A DNA stretch of 64,000 nucleotides from Limnephilus marmoratus (Eukaryota > Arthropoda > Insecta > Trichoptera > Limnephilidae), in contig OU862919.1 of the NCBI GenBank assembly GCA_917880885.1, positions 10,620,001 to 10,684,000 on the forward strand, written 5' to 3'. Below, piece after piece: positions 54,893 to 64,000 of this stretch. The translations under genes and the position numbers were made by a program. The notes under the pieces were generated by a model. It searched no databases, had not been told where the DNA came from, and was given only the letters and a program-made list of their open reading frames with translations. Position 1 is the stretch's first letter. Each line of letters starts with the position of its first letter.

Positions 54893-55178
54893 ACAAATGA
54901 GCGGTGGCGGGCTTGTTCTTCCGGTATTTCAATGAAAGATGCTCCGAGAAATTAGTATCATTGATTACTTCGGCACCGATGCATAGTCATAAAAACGCCG
55001 AACGTTTCCAAGACTCGTTCTTGACTTCAAATGCTCGGCTGTGGAACTCAAGGTCCTACAACTGGTTCACTCCTTCCTTTCCACAAAAACACCCTCCACA
55101 CAGCATCACCAAAAATGACATAGTTCCTGAGAGAAATTATTTTCCTCAGGGCCTCTTGTGTGGAGTTAACGAAAAAAA
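54893..55178 (+). pseudogene. LINE C-terminal fragment sharing SINE-A's tail
   Basis: FRYFNERCSEKLVSLI, APMHSHKNAERFQDSF and LTSNARLWNS match the C-terminal domain of the LINE at 18715-19275. The frame runs into CCTCCACACAGCATCACCAA and CAGGGCCTCTTGTGTGGAGT plus A tail, the SINE-A 3' end. Confidence 0.75.
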
Positions 55179-56141
55179 TAAGTTATTTTGTAATTATTTT
55201 ATAAACTAGGTATATGTAAAAATTCATGCTTCACTTTTTAATATAATTCTACTGTAACTTCAAGACTAACTTTATTTATCTTATTGAAACTGTAACAAAA
55301 AATCAACTAACTTGTATGTGTCACTTTGTTACTACAATATTTTCAAAGATACATACCTATATTTTTAAACTTTCACTTTGAAAATTACATTTTTTACTTG
55401 TACCGCTAACTTATTGGTGTAATTTACCACTTTAGTTTATATTACCCAGGCACAGGCAGCGCCTTAGTGGGTTCCCATTATCTACTTTTGTCTTATATAT
55501 ATTTTTTAAATTTTTTTACATTATTTGTATCTTGTGTTATGTTATATATATTTAGAAAATATGTAAAAAAAAACTTTTGAAATGTATCAAGATATAATGG
55601 GAAAAAATAAAGGAAAAAATACTATTTGTATGTATCTAAATATTTATTTTTATTATAAAAGGACTTTGTTCAAAAGACGTGCTCTTTGTGAAGACTCATA
55701 ATCTTGTTTGACATAAAAAGTAAATGGCCTTCGAAGGCCGGCAGAAGCACATCAGCGTTCACTTCAACTTCAACGTCCATTTCCTTCTTCATATGTGATA
55801 TACTCGTACCTACATCCATCTCCCTTAGTCTAGGTCACATCAATAGATTTAACAGGAGCTAAATGCGAAAAAGTGTCCGCTCGTAAATACACGTTTTTAT
55901 GTTTACTTTACCGTGGTTGTTGGGTCTCTGATTCTATTAAATAGACCGCAAAAATACATGTTTTGACTTTTACTGTAACACGAATGTTGGAAAATGGACG
56001 ATATAATATGTGGACATGACGACCGCACGAACAAAAGCGAAGAACCATGTTAACGTCACAATTAGAAAATAAATTTACATGGAATTTTCAAAAAGTTTGT
56101 AGTTTTTTAAACTTACAAGAAATAATTGGTAGGATTTTTAC
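55179..56141. other. No gene recognised
   Basis: AT-rich spacer without a partner repeat. Confidence 0.35.
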
Positions 56142-56262
56142 ATTGGGAGGCGGGTATGGGTACCGCCACCACGGAAACGATTTATTGGATAATAAACACC
56201 TCTGCCATAGGTCACCCCAAATGGTTAGCTACTTTTGGTGACTTAGCAGGGGTGCCCGAGTT
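56142..56262 (+). repeat. SINE-A head fragment
   Basis: TTGGGAGGCGGGTATGGGTA to AGCAGGGGTGCCCGAGTTCA; the body and tail are missing. Confidence 0.8.
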
Positions 56263-56539
56263 CAGTGCAGGATTCGCGCGATTATAAACTTTACGAATTT
56301 TTCATAAATTTTTTTAAAAATCCTACAAATACACATGAGATAAACAGTAAAATACAGGTTGATTCATTGGCTATATAGCACTATAATAAGTTTTTATGTT
56401 TCCATGTTAAAATTCGAAGGTATGATTATTTTAATGTTGGCGAAAAATTTAAAAAATGACCTTCTGGGAAATTTCGAGCAATTGAGGCAAATTTATTTAT
56501 TTCACGGGACGCTCCAGTAGTTTTAAGGTGACAAAACAA

Positions 56540-56935
56540 TTAATGGTAAAGTAAAAGTAGCACATAAGTCAATAGCTGCACTCTACCCCATGCTCGGTAA
56601 AAATAGTCGATTATCAGCAGACTTTACATAAACTTCTCATCTACAAGACGACCATGAGGCCGGGCTTTACATACGCTGCACCCATTTGAGGACACGCAGT
56701 CAACACCCTATTAAATTAATTAAAAACCCTGCAAAACAAAGCCATTAGACTAGCGTTGAATGCACCCAAGTGTATTAGGGTTCACACTCTTCACAACCAC
56801 ACAAACATTCCTCTGATAAAGGAATTAATTATTACACAACCGGAGAAATTCTACAAATGATATGATAATCCCACAATTATCTATCTTACCAAATATAGTG
56901 AGGGGGTATTTCACCATCCTCCTAATAGCTTATCC
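56540..56935 (+). pseudogene. Jockey LINE C-terminal fragment
   Basis: Broken frames give HKSIAALYPMLGKNSRLSAD, a TYAAP-like block, KAIRLALNAP and RVHTLHNHTNIPLIKE, the characteristic end of the jockey reverse transcriptase. Several stops and frameshifts are present. Confidence 0.75.
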
Positions 56936-56954
56936 ATATTAACAAATTAACAAA

Positions 56955-57300
56955 TAATTATCCAATTAAATGAAGGCAATATTAACGACAATCAATCGAA
57001 AATATGAAAACAGAAAAATCAGAAAAAGATATTTGTTCCTCTGGGGCCCCGAACCTGTCGCTTTCCGGGCAAATGCACTAACTACCGCGTCAAGGTGTCG
57101 ATATCATACTTTCACTAAGAACCACCCACATTATCTGCATTTTCTTAATGCATATTTTATTGACTGCTATATTGCAAGATTCAAACCCGAACTAAATGCC
57201 AATCTAGATAGTGTCTGGATAAATCTTTATTCATTTTATTTAATATGCGATATCTATTGACTTTTTTGCAAGTCTAGGATGAATATATAATATATTTTAA
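56955..57300. mobile_element. MITE P copy with diverged tRNA-like part
   Basis: The left terminal repeat (CGACAATCAATCGAAAATAT), an antisense tRNA-like block at about 57030-57105 (GGTAGTTAGTGCA, CAGGTTCGGGGCCCC), then the internal segment through CTAGATAGTGTCTGGATAAA. The acceptor and D arms are decayed. Confidence 0.7.
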
Positions 57301-57307
57301 ACTTTTA

Positions 57308-57495
57308 TGAGTAAAACCTTGAATTGTAATATTTAATTAATTAAAGACAACATAAGCGAAACTCAATCGAAAATCTGGAAACAGAAAAATCAGACCGAGA
57401 GGTGGAAATATCTTATTCTGTTTCTAGATTTTCAATTAGGTTTCGCTAATATTGTCTTCAATTAATTAAATATTACAATTTGAGGTTATACTCAC
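57308..57495. mobile_element. MITE P without cargo (palindrome)
   Basis: The arms of about 85 bp (TTGTAATATTTAATTAATTA .. CGAAACTCAATCGAAAATCT and their inverse) face each other with only about 25 bp between them, so this copy carries no tRNA-like block. It defines the family's terminal repeats. Confidence 0.85.
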
Positions 57496-57547
57496 ATCTA
57501 AAGTTAAAAAAAAATATTCGCTAAAGGCGAAAAATTCAGCTATAACT

Positions 57548-57816
57548 TAAGGGTCGTCCATTAATCACGTGATGTTTTTTTAGCAACTTTTTAATCCCCC
57601 CCCCCCTGGTGATATGTGGTGAGGTTTTAGACTAACCCCCCCCCCTAAAATCACGTGTATTTTTTTTTGGAAAAGTATTTTGAAATTTTCGGTCTATTAT
57701 CACGAAAAATAAATACACGTGATATCTCATTTTACCCCCCCCCCCTCGTGATATTACGTGATTTTTTTCGAACCCCCCCCCTTTCGAGCCTCACGTGATT
57801 AATGGACGACCCCTTA
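57548..57816. mobile_element. MITE with AAGGGTCGTCCATTAATCAC ends
   Basis: The ends are inverted (AAGGGTCGTCCATTAATCAC and GATTAATGGACGACCCCTT). C runs alternate with CACGTGAT words. The target duplication was not resolved. Confidence 0.85.
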
Positions 57817-58725
57817 GCCACTATTCATAGGTTCAAGTACCGAATAGTAAACTCAGACTTCTTAAATAAATAAATCGTGTTTAATAAATCGAAAATGTAC
57901 ATTATCGTGCGGATAGTCTATGAGGAGGATGGTGAAATACTCCCTGAAAATGGAAAATTTAAACATAAAAACCTAAAAGCGTGAAATCCTATCACAAGTC
58001 GCAGTACAGTATTAAGTCCCTCTTAAACCCCATACTATTAAAAATTGACATTTCCAAGAAAAGTATCACTAAATAATTCCATTTCGCAATTACATTGTCA
58101 TTCAACTAATTGTTTTAGGAACTCTGAACGTAAATAATATATTAGTTCATAATCGATCCATTCGAAACCGGTTCACAATCGGGAGGTGTGAATCGCTTGC
58201 CCAACTTCCTTGCACAGGTGACATTAACATCTTGAGAACGGGGCGTTTTTACCACTGGTTATCACGTTCATATGCTCCACTATAACGATCTCCCAGCTTG
58301 TGCGCTTCCTCTCTCCTTACAAAATCTCTTTACGACCCAGGTTCACTCCGTCCGCTTTATAGACCCTGTGCACAGCATTCCAAATAGGTGATAAAGACCA
58401 TCCCTGAAGTTTGCCTGAGTCAATAAATATATTTCAACACCCTCATTAAATAAATTAAGCATGCTATGTGTAAATTACCGCCCTTAACGTTTTAATTAAA
58501 GGTGCACGCTTTTATAATGTAATTAATTAGAGTCATGCATAATACTTATAAATTTCCATAAAAAACAGTGACGTAACAATATATATAGACGCCCTGCAGA
58601 AATTTCAAAACGGCAAATCAACTGCATCTCAATTTTAGTATTTTCTGTAATAAACTGCCCACTATTAACATTACAAAATAAAAATATTTTTTTATTTAAA
58701 TTTAATTAAATTTCATAATGTTACT
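57817..58725. other. No gene recognised
   Basis: A short segment at 57910-57945 resembles 56900-56935 in reverse (TATTTCACCATCCTCCT). Otherwise there is no feature. Confidence 0.35.
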
Positions 58726-58733
58726 ATTTAAAG

Positions 58734-59176
58734 CAATGGTTCTTAACCTTGCTGGAGGTACTGAACCCCATCATTCTTACGGGGGGTATTTCACCATCTC
58801 CCGTCTCCAGAGGGCCATCAGGGGAGACTCCATCCAGGCAGTCATGGCGTTGATGATCGCATTCTTCGAATGGCGCAGTCTGCGCCATAAAATTCCCATG
58901 CGGCCATAATAATAGTGTATACTCATCCCTTCAGGAACATTTCCGTAGCGCTGCAGTATCTCGGTAGGCGGAAAAGTTGGCGATAAGCGTTATTGTAGGC
59001 AACCTTTAACTTATGTCATTGGGTTGCAGTGTAGTCAACCCACAGTTCTGATGTGTACAGCGAAGTACAGAAAGCGTTGAACAATAAGTCGGGGGTGTGT
59101 CTTGACCTCCACCGAACCCGCAAATTTGACTCACCGAACCCCTGGGGTTCGATCGAACCCAGGTTAAGAACCACTG
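58734..59176. mobile_element. hAT-type non-autonomous element
   Basis: The ends CAATGGTTCTTAACCTTGCT and, in reverse, CAGTGGTTCTTAACCTGGGT are inverted. The flanks ATTTAAAG and ATTTAGAG agree at seven of eight positions. The interior 58800-58910 is GC-richer than its surroundings. No transposase was seen. Confidence 0.85.
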
Positions 59177-59454
59177 ATTTAGAGAAATATTGAGAAACTT
59201 TAATTTTTGATTTATTGAAGTTTTAGTTAATGACCTATATCCGACTTATTAAACATACTTACTTGGGGCAGTACGTACTTATTTGTATATAAGAATATAT
59301 ATGTGTATAAGAATTAATTTTCAATATATATTTCCACATATCCCGATGAACAAGTTAAGAGTCCCTATCGCCCCAAAACCCGCCGAATCAAAGGGTGGAA
59401 TCTTGAATTTCATCTCTGCACACCTGCTTTACAGTCTTCATTTAATTTATTTTT
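59177..59454. other. No gene recognised
   Basis: Short spacer. Confidence 0.35.
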
Positions 59455-59866
59455 ATTTTTATGTGAAAACCGTGCAAGAGTCCCAACTCTCCCAACCGTT
59501 TGAAACCAGTAAGATGATGACGTTCCCAATTGGGGCAGGTTGTGAGGCTGAAGTGGAAGGAGAGTGGAGAGGGGAAGGAGAAGAGGAAGAGCAAGGTGGG
59601 AAAGTACCTGGTTATTCAGATCACGGCTAAAGCGGCAATTTCAAGCAACGTCTCAATTCTGAATATTGGTTTTAACATTAGGGCGATACTGAGAGTATAT
59701 TTCACTATATGATAGTATAGTATAATAGTGTCGCAAATATCCCTTATCTTATCGTGAAATAACACAAATCGATCAAATAAAATATACTTGTGCACGCCGG
59801 AATTTGAACCCGCGACCTTTGGATTGCTAGTCGAGAGCCTTTCCCCTCGACCACGAAGTATTGATG
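59455..59866 (-). repeat. SINE-C, head plus body, antisense
   Basis: Read on the minus strand: tRNA-like head (GTGGTCGAGGGGAAAGGCTC; CGCGGGTTCAAATTCCGG), an AT-rich spacer beginning TTTGTGTTATTTCACGATAA, then TACTCTCAGTATCGCCCTAA and the body to AGTTGGGACTCTTGCACGGT. This order is repeated at 63397-63770, supporting one composite element. Confidence 0.8.
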
Positions 59867-59967
59867 TTGATAATTTTGATTAAATGGTGGTGTAAACCAA
59901 GAACAAAATGTTGTTTGGGTGTAAACCAAGTTTGTTATATACTTTTTTGATTTTAGTATTTTCTTTA

Positions 59968-60030
59968 TTTGTTTGTGGCCAAAGAAGGAGGTAGCGCAAC
60001 ACGGTATAACACCCCAAAAACAAATAACGA
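59968..60030. mobile_element. Foldback F arm
   Basis: AAGAAGGAGGTAGCGCAACA and ACACCCCAAAAACAAATAACG are the outer part of one F arm. Confidence 0.75.
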
Positions 60031-60894
60031 AAACTTTGTTATTTTCATTTATTTAAAATGACGACACAGTGAACTTGCATTTATTGAAAAAGTATTTATT
60101 AAAAAATATTTATTTTCGTTCATCCTTCGAAATAAAAATATCAAAAATACAAATAATAAAATCAAATGTAACAAAAATAGCAGATTTTGCAAAGAAAATA
60201 GAAATATCATTGAAAATTGTTACGAGAACTGCTGATCCTTATTGAGTGTATTTCAGAGAATATTGACAATGCTTTACCTTCCAAAACAGATGTTGCTATT
60301 TTTTGTACGTCAGCAAGCTTTTTCTAACAAAAATAAACTCATCATATTTTTCCTTTACAAATATACTTACACAGCCACGTGCCTTGTCCAAAAATATAGT
60401 TTAATCATCATTTATCTCTGCTTACTCTAACCGACACAGGGTGCGATGATCTGAAGTTCAAAAACAAACAAAGGCTTCCTTGTACGAATTTACATAATAT
60501 AAAAATTCTTGGCTAGGTCTACGTTTCGAGAGAATAAAATTGACTCTACCTTATTCGTAGGACTCTCACGTACGCAGGTTGTAAAAACGTGAAAAATATA
60601 CTTCAGCTTTTGGGTTGGAGAGGCAGTGTGCTGGATGGTAAACACGTGGAGCCATTTAATCTTCCCAGGCCTTATCGTAAATCTTGAAATCAAATCTATA
60701 ACACAAAATACTGCGATATATTTGATTTCTTGTTTCATTTTATGTTCTTTCGCTTAGAAAACTTATTGTTCGGGTGTGTTTCGTATTGATATAAGCTTAT
60801 TAATAATTACCTTTGTTTTCTGAGGAAAGTGCAATTCATATGAAAGTGAATAGTAAAATAAAATATTTTTCTTTAAATTTTTGTATATAAGGGT
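60031..60894. other. No gene recognised
   Basis: AT-rich spacer. Confidence 0.35.
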
Positions 60895-62560
60895 TTATTT
60901 TCATTTCCAGGGGCAAGCCCAAGGGAATTGACGGAACGATGTGAGATCTTCTTTTTCTATCTTATATGTTGGATGGGTCAGAGGGGAACATCTAGATCTG
61001 CGAGCAAGTAGGCCCATGCGTCGCCCTGTGGACCTCATCAATCCGCCGGGGAATGAATGGAGCGGGCATTCGTTGACAAGATGTTCGGTGGTCTGCACCG
61101 CTCCGCATTCACACATCGCCAGCTCTTTAACCCGTAGGGAAGGTCAAGAAACTTCAATAAATAGAAAGATTTTTTGGTTAAATCCAACACTCAGGTAATA
61201 CCAAAGATATTGAAATATAAGAGATGTGCTAATCGCAGTTTTTACTGAGTAGGACTGCGCTTCCGGGTGTCCGGGTATGTTTAATAAATTAAATGATCGA
61301 ATAAACTAAACGAACATTACACTAAATGAACGAATTCTTTCCGTATTCAAACTATATTGTTTACCAATACTAATACACACCTTCAAAAAAATCAACGAAA
61401 TTAACAAATTCCTTTCGTATGAAAACTACTCCGCGTGACAGTCGCGCGGACATCGTAGCATATTTCTTTTGTATTTCAATATCTGTGGGTAATACCATAC
61501 TTCATAAAGTCACATTTTTATTTCGTTTAACTAACATAGTAGAGGAAATATCTGAAGGCAATATTTAAGGTCGACACTGCGATTGCAGTGTTTCCTCCGT
61601 ACGACACTGCAATTGCAGGGTTTCGATCCTTAGGGGTTCAGGCCCCATCAACGCATAATGTAGACTATGGGAGCATCTTATCCCTTTGATGGCGGACCAG
61701 AGTTTATGAGGCAATGAGAACCCAGGCTGTCTTTCAGTGGGGTATTGCACGAGATGGGCATTTCTCACTTTGGCCGATTGCCACTCAAATTTTCACCTGT
61801 ATTCTGGGGTAAGAGGTAATCGGAGGAGTCTCTCTCCTTCCATCCAGAAGGGTTTTCGGGACTTCAAGCGGCATGATGTCGTCTCTCATTCCGGGTGAGA
61901 GACGACATCATCGTGCAAAGGCATTGTGTTTTTTGCAGTGCCTTCTTTCATTCCTTCGGTGTTGCAATCTCTCGTCTGATATTTGGCGGGGTTAAATTTG
62001 CAACTATGGGGATCCGAGAGAGATGAGAAGATTTTAAAGTCCCCCTGATGGTTCGCATTGTGGCATTAAGCTGAACTTCGATCATGGTAGTGTGGACGCT
62101 TTCAGGACAGACTGGAGCGCAGTATTCAGCTGATAAGAAAACAAGGACAATGGATACCATTCTGAGCGTATTGATGTCCCATTCCCAGCTAGTTTGTTGA
62201 CTAAGTTTAACCTCGTACTGGTTTTTTGCCCACTGTTTGTAGTTCAAGCTCCTGTCTAAAGTAACAGCTAGACAGCGGGGATAGTGACATGGTAAACAAA
62301 TTTATCCCTCAAACTGAATACAGAGTTTGGCACTCACCTGTCAATTGCTAAGATGGAAAGGTTTGGTTTTTGTCGCCAATTGAGAAAATATTCTTCCACA
62401 GGCATTTAGTAAGAATTAAGGATCTCTTCTGCTCCTTTAAGCGTTTTGACTTGGGCTGTGGTGGCAATGTCATCTGCGTAAGATAGATGATAAAAAGCGA
62501 TGGGGCTAGCACTGAGGCTTGGGCAAGGCCATTATTAAGGGGTATTTTTTGTTGCTATTT
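60895..62560 (-). pseudogene. LINE reverse transcriptase to C-terminus, interrupted by MITE O
   Basis: Minus-strand blocks appear in order from 62550: GLAQASVLAPSLFIIY (altered PQGS motif), YADDIATTAQVKTLKGAEE, then AEYCAPVCPESVHT and VQLNATMRTIRGTLKSS (61948-62247), VRNAHLVQYPTERQPGFSLP (61565-61768) and a cysteine block CECGAVQTTEHLVNECP (60901-61116). Frameshifts separate them. MITE O (61202-61487) splits the last two. Confidence 0.85.
61202..61487. mobile_element. MITE O, complete, 8-bp TSD
   Basis: It starts CAAAGATATTGAAATATAAG and ends GTATTTCAATATCTGTG. The octamer GGTAATAC flanks it (61194-61201, 61488-61495). It lies within LINE DNA. Confidence 0.92.
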
Positions 62561-62706
62561 GCTCCTCTAAAAAGCGATTTGAGATTATTTAAAACAAAGA
62601 AATGTGTACATTAAAAATACAATATTGCACTGTTAAAATACGAATGTAGTGGATCCAAAATTAAGATAAATTTATGTCAGTTTTACAATATTACTTAGAA
62701 GTTATT

Positions 62707-62910
62707 TGACCGGTCAGTGGTTGAGTGGGCATAGCGCTTGGGTCCCACCCGGGCGTCGCATGTTTGATTCCTCGGCTGGCTAAGTCCTCTACCACAACAC
62801 AAGCAACATTTTCGGCTTTGTGTGGTGATAGTAGGAGATTTTCAAACATTGTTGGGTTATTCGTAACCCGGAAATGTTTGTCTTTCTTTAAAAAATAAAA
62901 AAATTAAAAA
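62707..62910 (+). repeat. SINE-B, full length
   Basis: TGACCGGTCAGTGGTTGAGT to TTTGTCTTTCTTTAAAAAAT with an A-rich tail. Confidence 0.85.
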
Positions 62911-63396
62911 GTTGCTTTGCTACCTATTTCAAAATCAGGATTTTTTAAAATTTTTTATATCGTGTGTGTTAATTCAGTAAGGAATTTAACCTATAGATAA
63001 CCCTTAATTTTATTCGGAAGGCAAATTTTATGGATATCGAGAATGTTTTTGATAATATAATCGAATCATGGACCAAGCTCGTTTAAAATTCTACAAAATT
63101 CCCCAACTAGTGCTTTTGGTTTTTTTATATTTATTTTGGTTTGATTGACAATGAACAGAATTAATGGTAATGAAATTAGGGATTGGAAAAAAATCAACAC
63201 CCCGTCTCCAGTACCTTAAATTATCCACCGAGGATTTATTAAATAAATGATTTTATTTAACTTCAACCGTCAGCAACCTTTTCATAATTAAATTTAATTC
63301 CCGATTTAATCAACAAGTGACTGAAGCAGAATACTGAACAGATGAAATGACACTGAAATAAATTACGCATTTAAAATTGTTGCCATATAAATCGAA
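62911..63396. other. No gene recognised
   Basis: AT-rich spacer. Confidence 0.35.
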
Positions 63397-63770
63397 ATGA
63401 TGGCCTCCGTGGTCGAGGGGCAAGGCTCTCGACAAGCGATCCGGCGAACACAAGTAAATTTTATTTGATTGATTTGTGTTTTCACAATTTAATAATTTAA
63501 AATAACATGAGGCATACTTGCGGTACGTTTCAGAGAGGAATATACTCTCAGTATCGCCCTGGTGTAAGACTACTATTCAGACATGAAATGTGTTTAGCCG
63601 TGTTTGGTGACTAGATCTGAATAGTCAGGTAATTCTCCACATTCCGCTTCCCCTTCGCTTTCCCTCGCCACTTTCAGCCTCACAATTAGGGATGCCATAA
63701 TCTCACTGTCTCCAGGCTGTTGGGAGCAGTTGGGACTCTTGTGAGGAATTCACATAAAAAAAAACAGAGT
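63397..63770 (+). repeat. SINE-C, head plus body, B box deleted
   Basis: The head GGCCTCCGTGGTCGAGGGGC joins CGATCCGGCG directly to AACACAAGTAAATT, so about 20 bp including the B box are lost. The spacer and the body from TACTCTCAGTATCGCCCTGG to GGGACTCTTGTGAGG follow, with an A tail. Confidence 0.8.
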
Positions 63771-64000
63771 GTACCATTCACACGCGGTGGAAGTAAAACC
63801 TTCAAATAACTAAAGTAGACAAGAGTGGGGACGAAACACTTTTTTATCAGTGGGATAGTTTCTTTATTCCATATTTTTGTCGTCGAATTCCAGTGCGCCT
63901 TTTTCTACACATTTGGTCATCTTATTAGTATTTGCATTTTCTTCTTCGGAGTCGCTAGATGTCGCATTTTTTTGCCTGTTCATTTTGAAGTGGTTTGAAG
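63767..64000 (+). repeat. Repeat unit, inverted partner of 2508-2747
   Basis: CAGAGTGTACCATTCACACG to GAAGTGGTTTGAAG matches the reverse complement of 2508-2747 throughout, with moderate divergence. The window ends within or at the edge of the unit. Confidence 0.7.

Noticed and set aside
1..64000. CRISPR arrays, operons, bacterial promoters or ribosome binding sites
   Set aside because: Nothing of the kind is present; tRNA genes with internal promoters, SINEs and LINEs show a eukaryotic nuclear genome.

Overview
This window looks like insect nuclear DNA. It is strongly AT-rich and carries almost no host coding sequence. It is packed with decayed transposable elements and two identical tRNA-Pro(AGG) genes. 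A moth or butterfly (Lepidoptera) is my best guess. The reasons are the Helitron-like elements ending in CTAG(T), a repeat with the core AAAGGAGGAGGTTCTCAATT that I associate with lepidopteran genomes, mariner remnants, and many jockey/RTE-type LINE fragments. The species cannot be read from the sequence. I found no intact protein-coding gene; every recognisable protein fragment belongs to a transposon.

Repeat families named here by letter: SINE-A (about 490 bp, poly-A tail, at least ten copies or fragments); SINE-B (about 190 bp, tRNA-like head, four copies); SINE-C (tRNA-like head plus pyrimidine-rich body, about 370-410 bp); foldback F (palindrome containing CTGATGA and GAAAC motifs); MITE D (ends near CCAACTCAGAATG); MITE E (TTAA-flanked hairpin); MITE O (ends CAAAG/CTTTG with 8-bp target duplications); MITE P (long terminal inverted repeats with a tRNA-like sequence inside). 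There are also six Helitron-like elements, four of them with long G-rich or C-rich tracts, several hAT elements with perfect 8-bp duplications, and ten or more LINE fragments from several lineages.

Layout. 1-9.7 kb: SINEs and MITEs, including one tRNA-bearing MITE P, in AT-rich DNA. 9.7-15.8 kb: hairpin MITEs and a three-level nest (MITE containing a TTAA element containing a LINE). 15.8-24.7 kb: SINEs, LINE tails, a full TTAA hairpin, a hAT element with two younger insertions, and Helitrons. 24.8-26.6 kb: a second three-level nest using the same TTAA element family. 26.6-35.8 kb: Helitrons with purine tracts, a deleted mariner and lepidopteran-type repeats. 35.8-40.3 kb: a 3.1-kb LINE with endonuclease and reverse transcriptase. 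41.0-44.8 kb: two tRNA-Pro genes, an RT fragment, and a hAT element whose empty-site paralogue lies 1.4 kb away. 44.9-47.6 kb: foldback F, SINE-B with a MITE O inside, a MITE P with a 9-bp-TSD foldback inside, and an RTE-like LINE. 47.6-64.0 kb: Helitrons, SINEs, MITEs and a LINE interrupted by MITE O.

How the parts relate. The RNA-mediated elements probably supplied machinery to the SINEs: the last ~110 bp of SINE-A matches the 3' end of two LINE fragments in this same window. The small DNA elements carry no transposase and would have depended on hAT, piggyBac-like and Mutator-like enzymes encoded elsewhere. Several insertions can be ordered in time from nesting and target-site duplications.
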